From contig CM038703.1 of the NCBI GenBank assembly GCA_021613375.1, positions 56,783,257-56,847,256 of the forward strand: a DNA stretch of 64,000 bases. The letters run 5' to 3'. This stretch comes from Megaleporinus macrocephalus. Taxonomy: Eukaryota; Chordata; Actinopteri; Characiformes; Anostomidae. Positions within the stretch are counted from its first letter, which is position 1; each line of letters opens with the position of its first letter. Below the pieces are notes generated by a model. It was not told where the DNA came from and made no database searches. It saw only the letters and a list, made by a program, of their open reading frames with translations. The position numbers and the translations under genes were made by a program. Of the stretch, positions 43,310 through 54,234 are shown one piece after another.

Positions 43310-44168
43310 TCACAAACAGTGAATCACAAACTTCCTCACTGGCAGAGAGCAGCAGGTGAGGCTGGGAAAGATCACCTCAGGAACCAGGACCATCAGCACA
43401 GGTGCTCCACAAGGCTGTGTTCTCTCCCCGCTGCTCTTCTCACTCTACACAAATGAGTGTACCTCCACAGACCCCTCAGTCAAAATCCTGAAGTTTGCAG
43501 ATGATTTGACAGTCATTGGTCTCATCCGGGACAGTGACGAGTCTGCCTACAGACAGGTTGTGGAGCATGTGGTCCTCTGGAGCAACCACAACAACCTGGA
43601 GCTGAACACAGACAACACAGTGGAGATGAGAGTGGACTTCAGGAGAAGCCCTCCAACCCTTCCAGCACTCACCATCCTCACCAGCACTGTAACGGCTGTG
43701 GACTCCTACAAGTTCCTGGGTACAATAATCTCCAGGGACTTGAAATGGGACTGCAACATCAGCACCATCATCAAGAGAGCTCAGCAGAGGCTGTACTTCC
43801 TGCGTCAGCTGAGGAAGTTCAACCTGCCCAAGGAGCTGATGGTGCAGTTCTACACCACCACCATCGAATCTGTCCTCACCGCATCCATCACAGTGTGGGG
43901 CAGCTCAGCCACCAAACACCACACCCACAGACTGCAGCGCATCATCAGGTCTGCAGAGAGAACCATCGGTGTGAAGTTACCCTCCCTACCGGACCTGCAC
44001 ACGGCCAGAACCAGGAACATGCAGAGAACATCGTCCGTGATCCATCACACCCTGGACATCACCTGTTCCAGTATCTTCCCTCAGGTCGGCGTTTCAGTCA
44101 GTTGAGGATCAAGACCTCCAGACTTCAGAGAAGCTTCTTCCCACACGCCATCACACTCATGAACATCT
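43310..44168 (+). pseudogene. LINE reverse transcriptase C-terminal part
   Basis: The frame reads LTGREQQVRLGKITSGTRTI, TGAPQGCVLSPLLFSLYTN and the catalytic FADDLTVIGL, followed by [43 protein letters not shown] and SAERTIGVKLPSL. A frameshift near 44020-44060 moves the end into another frame (HLFQYLPSGRRFSQ ... RSFFPHAITLMNI, stop at 44168). The RT core is intact but the palm start and endonuclease are absent, so it is inactive. Confidence 0.85.
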
Positions 44169-44189
44169 GAACATCACACACTACATTCT

Positions 44190-44815
44190 GGATACAGTCT
44201 ACTACACACATCCATATCCAGATGTTCTCTCACTCTTCTTTCTCTGTACAGTCTACTACATACATACATCCATATCCAGATGTTCTCTCACTCTTCTTCT
44301 CTGTACAGTCTACTACATACATACATATCCAGATGTTCTCTCACTCTTCTTCTCTGTACAGTCTACTACATACATACATATCCAGATGTTCTCTTACTCT
44401 TCTTTCTCTGTACAGTCTACTACATACATACATATCCAGATGTTCTCTTACTCTTCTTTCTCTGTACAGTCTACTACATACATCCATATCCAGATGTTCT
44501 CTCACTCTTCTTTCTCTGTACAGTCTACTACATACATACATCCATATCCAGATGTTCTCTCACTCTTCTTTCTCTGTACAGTCTACTACATACATACATC
44601 CATATCCAGATGTTCACTCACTCTTCTTTCTCTGTACAGTCTACTACATACATACATCCATATCCAGATGTTCTCTCACTCTTCTTTCTCTGTACAGTCT
44701 ACTACATACATACATCCATATCCAGATGTTCTCTCACTCTTCTTTCTCTGTACAGTCTACTACATACATACATCCATATCCAGATGTTCTCTCACTCTTC
44801 TTTCTCTGTACTGAA
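44190..44815 (+). repeat. 53-58 bp minisatellite in the LINE 3'UTR
   Basis: About 11 units, each built from CCATATCCAGATGTTCTCTC, ACTCTTCTTTCTCTGTACAG and TCTACTACATACATACAT. Units differ in the number of ACAT repeats and by a T in the CTTC run, which changes the length between about 53 and 58. Long open frames cross it but are repeat artefacts. Confidence 0.9.
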
Positions 44816-44978
44816 CTGTTATTTATCTGATAGAGTCTCAGAACACTCTGTACCACCGTCTCTACCAGTGACTCTTCTGTTCTTCATATTTATATCTATT
44901 TAATTCAGTCTGTCTGTCCTACTGCTGTACTCAGCACTTTACTTTTAACATACAACTCTTACATGTTCAGTTTACAGT

Positions 44979-45055
44979 GTGTGTGTCTGTGGGGTGTGTA
45001 AGTGAGTGTGTCTGTGTGTGTGTGTGTGGGGGGGGGGAGTGTGTGTGTGTGTAGG
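44979..45055 (+). repeat. GT-rich microsatellite
   Basis: Imperfect (GT)n with a 10-base G run near 45028, inside the LINE 3'UTR. Confidence 0.85.
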
Positions 45056-45171
45056 TTGGGTGTGTTACTTCTGTAATGTCAGTTATCGTGCACTATGAGC
45101 TTCTGTAACCAAACACAAATTCATTGTATGTGTGAGACTACTAGGCAAATAAAGTCAGATTCTGAAAAAAA

Positions 45172-46085
45172 AATATTGGGACTTTAGCCACAAAAAGGAG
45201 GACTGCAATACCTGTGCCTTTTCACCAGCAGGACAACAGGAATGACTGGGCCATTAGCCACAGGCAGGGGGACTGCAATTACTGGACGTTTTTACAGGAA
45301 GTAGGTCTGGAGTCATTTAGGCATTTAGCCTTAGGAAGGAGCACTGGAATGACTGGGCATTTTCACAGGCAGGAAGACTAAAATTAAATGGACCTTTAGC
45401 CACAGGCAAGAGGAGTGCAATACCTGAGACTTTTCTCAAGCAGGACAAGAGGAATGACTGGGCCTTTAGCCAGAGGCAGGAGGAGTGGAGTTACTAGGCC
45501 TTTAGCCAGAGGCAGGAGGAGTGGAATAACTGGGCCATTGACCACAGGCAGGAGTACTGAATGTCTGGGCCTTTAGCCACAAAAAGGAGTAATGGAACTA
45601 CCGGGCCTTTAGCTACAAGCAGGAACACTAAAATAACTGGACCTTTAGCCACAGGCAGGATTACTGAATGACTGGGCTTTTAACTACAGGCAGGAGGAGT
45701 GGAATTACTGGGCCTTTAGCCACAGGCATGCGTCCTGGCATTACTGGTCCATTAACCACAGGTAGGAAGAGTGGAATTACTAGGCCTGTAGCCACAGGCA
45801 GGATTACTGAATGACTGGGCTTTTAACTACAGGCAGGAGGACTAAATGACTGGGCCTCTAGCCACAGGCAGGATTACTGAATGACTGGTCCATTAACCAC
45901 AGGTAGGAAGAGTGGAATTACTAGGCCTGTAGCCACAGGTAGGAGGACTGGCATTACTGGGCCATTAGCCACAAGCAGGAGGACTGGAATTACTGGGCCT
46001 TTACGCACAGGCTGGAGGACTGGAATAACTGGACAATTAGCCACAGGTAGGAAGAGTGAAATTACTGGGCCTGGAATTACAGGGA
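45172..46085 (+). repeat. 36-bp minisatellite array upstream of OR6
   Basis: About 25 units of TGGGCCTTTAGCCACAGGCA / GGAGGACTGGAATTAC type, the best preserved block of the family. Repeated 12-residue frames (GITGPLATGRRT-like) arise from the 12-codon period and are not a gene. It ends about 300 bases before the OR6 start. Confidence 0.85.
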
Positions 46086-46391
46086 TATCTGTGGTTATTT
46101 TATATCTTCTGATGTTTAATTTCTTTCTTTAAAATGTTCCTGTACTGTACAGTTGTGTTACCAAAAACGTAGGTGTAGATGAATCTGGGTTCTGATTAAC
46201 ACTCTAAGGAGAACATCACTATCCTTCCCAATACCCCTACAGTCCTGGGGGACAGTCTGTATTACAAATACACACAGCCAGTAGCACTGTACATTCTTCA
46301 CTTGTGATTTGTACCTGATGATGTATGGATGACTGTTACTGTGACCAGGACGAAATCTTACAGAAGTGAATGGGTTATTTCAGGAAAACTC
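46086..46391 (+). other. OR6 upstream, promoter module not found
   Basis: The X-box, forkhead and TATAAATA motifs of the sister genes are absent. Similarity to the sister flanks is limited to the last ~50 bases: a CTGTGACCAG word (46339) and ATGGGTTATTTCAG (46369-46382) next to GAAAACTC and the ATG. The regulatory part was replaced by minisatellite, or lies further away. Confidence 0.5.
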
Positions 46392-47333
46392 ATGGATAAT
46401 TCTTCTGATGTTATGTATTTCTTAATGGAGGGACATATAGAACTGCATAAGTACAGATATTTTTATTTTATAATTACTCTCGCAGCCTATCTGTTGATTA
46501 TTTCCTTTAATTCTGTTGTCATTTATGTTATATATACAAACAAACATCTCCATGAGCCGATGTACATATTCATCGCTGCTTTACTTTTTAATTCTCTCTT
46601 TGGATCGACGGCTCTTTATCCTAAACTGCTGAATGACTTTGTGTCTGAAACACCAATTATTTCTTACTCAGCCTGTCTGTTTCAATCCTTTTGCATTTAT
46701 ACATATGGAGCTTCAGAGTTTACTCTGTTATCAGCTATGGCGTATGACAGATATGTGTCTATATGTAAACCATTACAATATCCAACTCTTATAAAAATCT
46801 CCACTGTTAGAAAACTCTTATTCTTCTGTTGGTTTGTACCTTCCTGTGAAATGGGAATATCAATTATACTGACATACCGACTTCAGCTGTGTAAATTCAA
46901 ATTAGAAAGAATTTTCTGTAATAATTACTCAATTGTTAAATTAAGTTGTGGAGATGTAACTGTGAATAATTCATATGGCTTATTTGGTTTATGCCTTCTT
47001 GTATTTCCACCAGTGACCTTCATAATCTACTCGTATGTTAGAATACTTCATGTCTGTTTAAACAATTCCAAAGATTTCAGAAGAAAAGCTCTGCAGACCT
47101 GCTTCCCTCACCTGTTCATCTTCATCAGTTTCACTGTTACTGCATGTTTTGAGGTGATTAACAGCAGATTTGAAGGAAATATGCCTCCTATAATTTCTGT
47201 GATTGTGTCTGTTGAAAATTTGCTCATTCCTCCTCTTATTAATCCTATTATGTACGGGTTAAAACTGCAAGAGATTTTCACTAGAATCAGGAAGATGATG
47301 TGGAAGAAGAAAACACATGTCTTTTTTAATTAG
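46392..47333 (+). CDS. Odorant receptor OR6 (intact, 313 aa)
   Basis: The full set of OR hallmarks: NSS at 3-5, LHEPMYIF, MAYDRY at 116-121, FRRKALQTCFPHL, and PLINPIMYGLK in TM7. The frame stays open 21 codons upstream to an ATG at 46329, but MDNSSDV at 46392 is the start conserved in all sisters. The first third is closest to OR3 and OR4. The segment around TM6, with CACCTGTTCATCTTCATCAG and an AACAGCAGATT loop, is closest to OR7. The gene therefore looks mosaic. The tail KKKTHVFFN differs from all sisters. Confidence 0.95.
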   Translation: MDNSSDVMYFLMEGHIELHKYRYFYFIITLAAYLLIISFNSVVIYVIYTNKHLHEPMYIFIAALLFNSLFGSTALYPKLLNDFVSETPIISYSACLFQSFCIYTYGASEFTLLSAMAYDRYVSICKPLQYPTLIKISTVRKLLFFCWFVPSCEMGISIILTYRLQLCKFKLERIFCNNYSIVKLSCGDVTVNNSYGLFGLCLLVFPPVTFIIYSYVRILHVCLNNSKDFRRKALQTCFPHLFIFISFTVTACFEVINSRFEGNMPPIISVIVSVENLLIPPLINPIMYGLKLQEIFTRIRKMMWKKKTHVFFN

Positions 47334-48817
47334 TTCCTGTTTAGCATAAAGTTCTCTCTCCTTCCTAAATGTTTAACATATATAATTGTGGTTTTATTGT
47401 AGACTAGTTATTAGGTCTCACTCCAACACAATTCCATCATCAGTTATCTACCAAAGCATAAATGACAGAACATAATGATTAATGTCCCTGTTATGGCTCA
47501 CGTCCAAGGTTCATTAAAGTTACCTTCATGTGTTGATATCTTTTGTTTAATTCTATGTTTATTTGGGAAGGAAAGGTCTTGCTTTCCACTTTTTACATAT
47601 TTGACACATCTGAGACAAAAAAGAAAACATAAGAAAACATTCTGGGAACATAAACATAAAAATACATGAATAAAATAAATGATTATTATAACAACAAGAG
47701 TAATAGTAATAATAATAATAAATAAATAATAGTTAAAAACATTCTTAGGGACAGAGGTTTTGTTTTACATACACACTATACTTTAAGCAATACATCATTA
47801 AATCTTTTATTTATCCTTGTAATGATGAATGGAAATCTGGTCTTATTGGTTTGATGTACTCTATAAATCTTTTCCATATCTGGTTCAATTTGTGCAGCCA
47901 TTTATTCACATATAGTGTTTATAGTGTTTAACCATCTCTGAGTGACAAGGCAAGACCTGGTATGGCTTAATCCTTCCCACCTGCACTGAGCTCCTCACTT
48001 ACTGGGTGGCCTTTGACCTACTTGGCATCACAGGTTCTGAAATTGGACTGGTATAACTATATTTTGAGCTTTACCCTCTCTTCCAGCACAGGGTTAAAAA
48101 CATACTGCTAAAGGTCCAGAACTTGGCCAGTGAATAAGCAGTCTTGTCCTGAAAAGCCTGCATGTGGACCATGTACTCCATGGCAGACCCTCATACCACG
48201 CAGGCTACAAAAAGCTATTTAGCATTTGTATACCATGTATACCATGTGAGGCACGCTACTGAATGCAACCTCCATTGCCAAAACAATCCATTCTGAATGA
48301 GGCTTGAAGGCAAACTGCTAGAACTGAAAAAACAACAAACAAAGGAAACGCAAGGGTATGGCGTATTTTTTTAAACAAAAAAATAAATATAAACCCTCAG
48401 GACAATAAACCCCCAAACTAAAACCCTCTAAACATAAACTGTCACTTTTCTCTTCTTCTCTTTCTCTTTCTTGGATCACAGTCTTCCCTGTATTTCCAGT
48501 AGTTTGTTTATTTATTTATTTTTATTTTTTTTTTCATATGTTCTCTGTTTTCCACAGACGACTTCTTTTACTGATTTGCTCTTTTGCTCTTTCTCCTTCT
48601 TCTACTGACTTTCCTGAATACTCACCTCTACCCAACGCCCCTCTACAGAGGTGCGATGCCAGATGGTGTTTGTGGCTAACTTAAGTAGGAGCAGCACAGG
48701 TGTGCCCAGTCAGCGTGATTGCTACTCAGAAGTCTGGGAACTGGAGTTTTTTCTCCTTTTCCTACCAGGCCTCCCTCTGCGCTGACTGAGCCCTCTGCTG
48801 GTGGCTGATAGGGCAGC
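47334..48817. other. Intergenic, no gene recognised
   Basis: AT-rich. It has an (AAT/AAAT)n microsatellite at about 47693-47735 and T-rich low complexity at 48510-48535. No recognisable coding content. Confidence 0.5.
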
Positions 48818-49775
48818 TTGGGCCATGACAGTTTCTATATAAACCCTTTATTTTGTTTCTCCGTTTGCACTTGGTTTGTCGCCCGATATCAGAAAGGTGT
48901 GACCAACATGGGCCCAGCAGAACTGGAGCTATTTAAAGAGGCACCACACCCCACCTCCTGGCCATTTCCCAGGATGCTCGGTCAGTGGCAGACTATGCCA
49001 TCAAGTTCCACACCCTGGCAGTAGAGAGCGAGTTGCACTCCACTTTGGCAGGTTTCTATGAGCTGTGTATCCAGTGTATGTAGCCAGTGTTACCAGTGAG
49101 GACCCTGCATGTCCCTTCCACCACTTCTGGGTTCTACCTGGAGACAAAGCTCCCCTGTGGGCCCTGCATGCTTTTGCACTGATGCCATGGCCATTGACCC
49201 TAAACCTTACAGGTTCACTGGTACCCAGCTGAGAAGCTCCACATGTGTGTTTTGCTCACACCACCTGTCCCCAGCATGATGCAATTATGATATTGGAAAC
49301 AGGACTGTAAAGCTTGCCCTGGAGGAATGTAAGAACTGGCTTGAGGGGCAAAAGACCCATTCGTGCTTTGGACATACCACAAGAACCTGGCCGATATCCA
49401 ACAGGCAAAGGGACTGCCACCCCTGCCAAGCCCAGTGGGCCCTTTTTTTGACTTTGTTTTGTCCTATAGGCCAGGCTCCAAGAATGCCTCGTCATGTCAC
49501 AACAATGGGCACCTCCTGGGCCTGACCTTTCCCTGGAGCCCATTATTCCCGCTCCCCAGATTGTAGCCCCCTCGGTTGGGAGCTGGAGACCGCCTTCAGA
49601 GAGGCTCTGAGGAAGGAGCCCGATCCTGGAGGTGGTAACGCTGGAAAGATGTATGTAAAGGTCCGGTGTTGGGGGCATGCCTGCCCTTTTCAGGGCACCC
49701 AGGGGTGACTAGGACCCTTGACTTCTTGTGCAGACTGTTCTGGTGGCCTAGTATGGAGCTAGACATACTGTTGTC
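48818..49775 (+). mobile_element. Decayed gypsy remnant, ordinary gene order
   Basis: A gag-like scrap (RSVADYAIKFHTLAVES at about 48980-49030) comes first. An RNase H portion follows: YDIGNRT, LALEECKNWLEGQ (about 49270-49350), then after shifts HKNLADIQQAKGL and LSYRPGSKNAS. Next is an integrase zinc-finger segment, FSGHPGVTRTLDFLCRLFWWPSMELDI (about 49684-49770). Here integrase follows RNase H, the common Ty3/gypsy order, unlike the three Gmr1-like copies. RT and much of gag are deleted. Confidence 0.7.
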
Positions 49776-49990
49776 TGAAGAAGACACTGATACTGGGAAT
49801 GGGACAGAGACTGTAACTGGGTTTGAGATGAAGACTGAAACAGGAAACAGACTAAAACTGGACCTGGTGCAGAAAGAGAGACAGAAATTGGGTCTGGGAC
49901 AGAGACTGTAAAACTCAAACTGAAACAGAGACTAAACCTGGACCTGTCACAGACACTGAAATTGGGTTTGGGACAGAAACTAAAACTGGG
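49776..49990 (+). repeat. Minisatellite of the GGGACAGAGACTG family, left block
   Basis: Degenerate units of about 30-36 bases with words GGGACAGAGACTGTAACTGG and ACTGAAACAGG. The same family forms 52500-53400. The two blocks are separated by a DIRS-type remnant and unrecognised DNA. Confidence 0.75.
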
Positions 49991-51290
49991 TCTACTGATC
50001 CTCCTTCGGACTCTCAAGCCCTGTCTACTTCTGCGGCATCTGCTCAGCCTGCAAAGGCGAGAGGAAGCGCTCTGCGAAGTCGGCCTGCCCATGGAGATCC
50101 AAGCACCCTGCTCCTCCAAGCTCTCTGCCTCCAGCCTCTGTGGATCCTGCTGCCCCGAATCTCCAATTGATTCAGATCGTTCAGCGTCTGGCTGACTCTG
50201 TCAAGAGCCTCAAATCCAGGCTGGCTGCTATCGAAAAGTCGTCTGGCTCCAACCCCAGTTCAAGTTTGCCGCCAGCATTCGTCGACCCTGGCCCTCGGCT
50301 GTTTCTGCTCTGCCTGCTTTCAGCCTCTCCTCCGCCGTGCCTGTGCAAGCTCTGAGTAGGCCTTTCATTCCTCCTTCTACAATGACTGTCTCTCCTCGCC
50401 TGAGGTCTGACATCCTTCAGGGTAAGAATGTTCATTTGGTGTCCCTGCTGCTCCCTTCTCCAGCTGTCGACTGTCAAATGGTGGATTGCAGTGAGACCGC
50501 CAATTCTCACCTGCAGCGCAATCTCTCTTTTGGGAGTTCGTAGTCGCTCTTGCATGTACAGGGATGCTTTGTGTCAGGTCTACCTCGAACGTAGGAAGGA
50601 AATAGACTTATTCCTGGCCATGATGGCTGATTTTAGCCAGCGATGCGGAGGTATGCTGTTTTACGAATACCACAAATAATTTTTGGCTAAATCTGCCTCG
50701 TTCATTTAAGGCTGCACTTGTCAATTACAGACAGGGAACTACTTGTTGGACACTTCGGCTGTCATCGCACTGTGGGGCGTGTTGTCTGTAGTTCGGCCAC
50801 TCCTCTGCCCTGTGCCCTAAGGCCTACATAAGCTCGAACCCGTCTGCTGTCCATGGTGCTGATCTCGTAAACATTCCACGTGACAAGCACGGTCTCCTTG
50901 TTTGTTCTTTTCTAATTGTAAGTTTTAGCATGTTTGTAGCATTTGCAAGGACCCCACCAGAAATTTGTTTGTCCTCGGAAAAGCCTTCGATCCTAGAGTA
51001 ATTTCGAGTGGACATCTCTCCTCTCCTATCTCGCGTGCCTATGCTTTCCGGCTTTCTGTTTTCTTACTCTGATTCACGTTCTGTAGACAATTTGCTCACT
51101 GGGCTTTCGCTAGGGTTTCGTGTTGTCATTCTTTCTCCTTGTTATCCTCTTTTGTTGCTTCAAACCTGTGATCTGCACTGGCTCTACCTTATGCTGCATT
51201 TGCTCAGTGAAACATTACGGGCGCTTTCGAGACTATATCGATTCATACTTTACACTGCCCTCTCTCTGGCATTACAGTAATTAGTCATAT
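49991..51290 (+). pseudogene. DIRS/Ngaro ORF1 and start of the RT ORF, decayed
   Basis: A coiled-coil-like segment (QRLADSVKSLKSRLAAIEKS at about 50170-50240) is followed by a Pro/Ser-rich linker. Then comes VRSDILQGKNVHLVSLLLPS (about 50400), LQRNLSFG, YRDALCQVYLERRKEIDLFLAMMADFSQR (about 50555-50645) and MLFYEYHK. This matches the Gag-like ORF1 of Ngaro/DIRS elements. Further on, VNIPRDKHG and SVDNLLTGLSLGFRV (about 51085-51120) resemble the lead-in to the RT ORF. Several frame changes are needed. RT, RNase H and recombinase are not found downstream. Confidence 0.65.
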
Positions 51291-52499
51291 TGCTGCTTTC
51301 AGTCATAGAAGCAGTCTCTGTATAATTAACTGTCTGTCTCAGGCAACATATAGGATTCCCTTTAATACTTTCAAGCTGCTTTTCATTTTGCATTGTTGGA
51401 TTTTCTGCTACTTGACTGGCATTCTATAGTTTTATGCGCTCTGGGGAATTCATTACTTGATCCAATACGAGGACTCACACTGTTCGACTTTTCTCCACAA
51501 TTCTTTAGAATCGTTCTAAAACACTCCAAATCAGTTAACCAAGTTAACCAACTCTATCTGCCCTTATGTTTCTATGGCTAATTTTCTCATCCTTCCTACT
51601 CTCCTCTATTTGTCTAACCAAATGGCTTTTCTATGACCAAACAGTGGCTCAGGTTGAAATTGACTGTTGTAGTGAAGAAATATAGCCTCTCACCATCACT
51701 CTACACTCCTTTTGAATAGGTGCTGCTACTACAACAGCAAAAACCAGCCTACAAATCTCGTCCATCAAACTGCTAGGGAGATGGACGGCTACAGCTTACG
51801 AGTCCTACGAAGCTCAACTGCCACTGTCTAAACTCAAAAGGAATAACATTTATTTTCTCAAACTACTGGTCAACATTACTGTTAACTGTCCTAATCTAAA
51901 CAAGACATGGGAAATGGAGGGCCTGTGGCCCAGTCCAACACAGAGCATGGTGCGCCATGGCCCAAGTTAACTCGGAGCTTAGTGGGCCCGTGACTTGAGC
52001 TAACATGGTGCATGGTGGGCCTGTGGCCCAGTGAATGAATGCATGCTTAGGCCAAGACCCAACAACACAAGATGCATGAGTGCACGCTAAGGATGCATGT
52101 GTGGGCCAAGACCCAAACGAGACCCAAATGCTAAGGATGCAAGTGGGCAAAACCCAAACTCTGCACAAGTTAATACAATGTTAAAACTCTAACTTCACTT
52201 CTCAAACCTTGTGAACATTGTATTCTACCTTCACCATTTCTAACTACTGTACTTAGATATTTTCATTAATATATCTCTTGTGTTTCATTTCAAATTATTA
52301 GGTCCAGGTAAATGGTTCTCCGGTGGGTATACCTTATTTAAAAAATTCTTGTTGGGACCAACTTCGCCCCTCCTGTGAGGGTCTGCATGCTTAAATCCTG
52401 GGCCTATGCCAAAGGCTGTTTCTTTATGTCCTATAATATCTAACCTTCCATCTGTACACTTCATCAAAGATTAAAAACTGTTTTAAATCTCCCTACTTA
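51291..52499. other. Unrecognised stretch with loose internal repeats
   Basis: No coding signal. Between 51920 and 52160 there are loose repeats of GTGGCCCAGT, GGCCAAGACCCAA and CTAAGGATGCA. It could be the non-coding end of the DIRS-type insertion, since minisatellite resumes right after it. Confidence 0.4.
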
Positions 52500-53400
52500 T
52501 CAAGTCTTTTTGACAGAACTAAAACTGGTCTGGGATAGAGACTAAGTTTGGGATAGCGACTGTAACTAAGTCTGTGAAAAACAATTCAACTGGTCTAGGT
52601 AAGAGACTGCAACTGACTTTGAGACACAGACTGAAACAGGGACAGGAATTTAGACAGAGACTGTAACTAAGTCTAGTACAGAGACTATAACTGGCTCAGG
52701 GATAGAACTAAATTTGAGTCTGGGACAGAGACTGTAACTTGGCCTAGGACAGGGATTGTAATTGGCTTGGTGAGAACAACTGCAACTGGGTTTAACAGAG
52801 TCTGGCATAGAGACTGTAACTGAGTCCGGCACAGAACTAAAACTGGGTCTGAGACCAAAATTCCATCTGGAACAGAGACTGTATCTTGATTTGACAGAGA
52901 CTTGACAGAGACTACAATTGGGTTTAGGACATAGACTGAAACTGACTTTAGGGGGCATACTGAAACTAAAACAGACAGAAAATGGGTCGGGGACAAAGAC
53001 AGAGACTTGGCAAGGACAGAGATCAAAAATGGGTCTGGAACAGAAACTAAAACTGCTTCTGCGACAGAGCCTGGCTCCAACTGGATCTAGGACATAGATT
53101 GAAGCTGACTTTGCGATACAGGTTAAAACTGAAACAGAGAAAGAAACTGGGTCTTGGACAGAGACTGCAGCTGGGTCTAGGAAAGAGATTGTAACTGGGT
53201 TTGGGATTGAGACTCAAAATGAAAGGGAGACCGAAACTGGGTGTTGAACAAAGACTAAAATTGGGTCTGGGACAGAAAGTGCTACTGGGTGTAGGAAAGA
53301 ACCTGAAACTGGGTTTAGGACACAGGCTAAAACAGAGACAGGAATTCAGTCTGAGACAGAGACTGAAACTGGGTCCAGGACAGAGACAGTTTGTTATCTT
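52500..53400 (+). repeat. Minisatellite of the GGGACAGAGACTG family, right block
   Basis: About 25-30 degenerate units containing CTGGGTCTGGGACAGAGACT or relatives; unit length varies around 30-36 bases. Open frames on both strands are by-products. Confidence 0.8.
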
Positions 53401-54234
53401 TCGGTTCTACAGCAGTCCACAATCACTAAAACTAATAGTAAAATTAGCCATGGTGATGTCTGATCTTGCTCTGGACCCAGTCTAGTTTGATGTGGTATGA
53501 AATATCTAGCAGGTCATTAAACTGCTGGTTGTCCAGGTGGTGCTCAGAAAACCATGCTGTCTTTGTAAATATCTACCTTATTATATCTACCAGGCCTGGT
53601 CTGTCCCAGATGGTTTCTGCTGAGGCTACTAATGCATTAGTTTAAGCATTAATCATAAATCAGACTATAATTATGCACAAAATGCAAAATCTTTATTTAA
53701 AATCAGAAAGGCACTAACTGCAGCATGTACAGCTGATCTAAAAATAATACCAATAATCCAAGATTACTATTTAGTACAATCTCTAAATATTTGTTTGTCT
53801 AAACAAACAAATATTCCTGGAAGTTCTTCAATAATGAAGTTGAAATGATCAGACATAAAAAAGTCAGCTAGTCAGTGTTTGAAGTTGATCACAGTTTCTG
53901 GGTTTTTGTTTATTTTGTTCCATTTAAATTAAAATATGATGAACTTAAATGGAACTGTAGGCTGATGATCTTATATTTTATAAATCTGAATGTGAGTTTA
54001 GTGGGAAATCTAAACCCCAGCTCGTGTGCAGTGGGCTGGACTTCTCAGTCTGTCCGTCAGTCTGGGAATATGCCACCAGTATGCTTAAAAATGGACACAG
54101 AGCTGTTTTCCTTATCACAGCATGACTGTACGTCCACACAACGTCTTCACTTTCTTCTTGATGGCACCTGATTGACCACCTGTAATCATTTTGTAAACAA
54201 TACTGCAAATTGAAGGATTACTTATTGGAAAATC
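53401..54234 (+). other. OR7 upstream region
   Basis: No gene. Near 54117-54130 CACAGCATGACT is followed by GTACGT, the same block that precedes the putative donor in OR1-OR5, now about 110 bases before the ATG. A weak TATA-like TTAAAAAT is at 54084. No X-box or GTAAACA was found at the expected spacing, although GTAAACA occurs at 54193, after the block. Confidence 0.45.

Larger units (their letters stand above)
43310..45171 (+). mobile_element. CR1/L2-type LINE, 5'-truncated, inside the minisatellite
   Basis: It starts within RT (about 43310), continues through the RT C-terminus to a stop, and then a long 3'UTR that holds its own minisatellite (44190-44815) and a GT-rich stretch (44979-45055). 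It ends with GCAAATAAAGTCAGATTCTG and an A run. The same 36-bp minisatellite lies on both sides, so the LINE inserted into that array. It is a different subfamily from the 24.7 kb LINE. Confidence 0.8.

Noticed and set aside
44222..44903. Open frames of about 200 codons
   Set aside because: They read through the 53-58 bp minisatellite of a LINE 3'UTR in three frames at once.
45881..46132. A 12-residue-repeat protein
   Set aside because: The 36-bp minisatellite has a 12-codon period, which yields repeated frames by itself.
46329..46391. A longer start for OR6, 21 codons upstream
   Set aside because: The extension has no counterpart in the sister genes and crosses the ATTTCAG acceptor-like site; the conserved MDNSS start is preferred.
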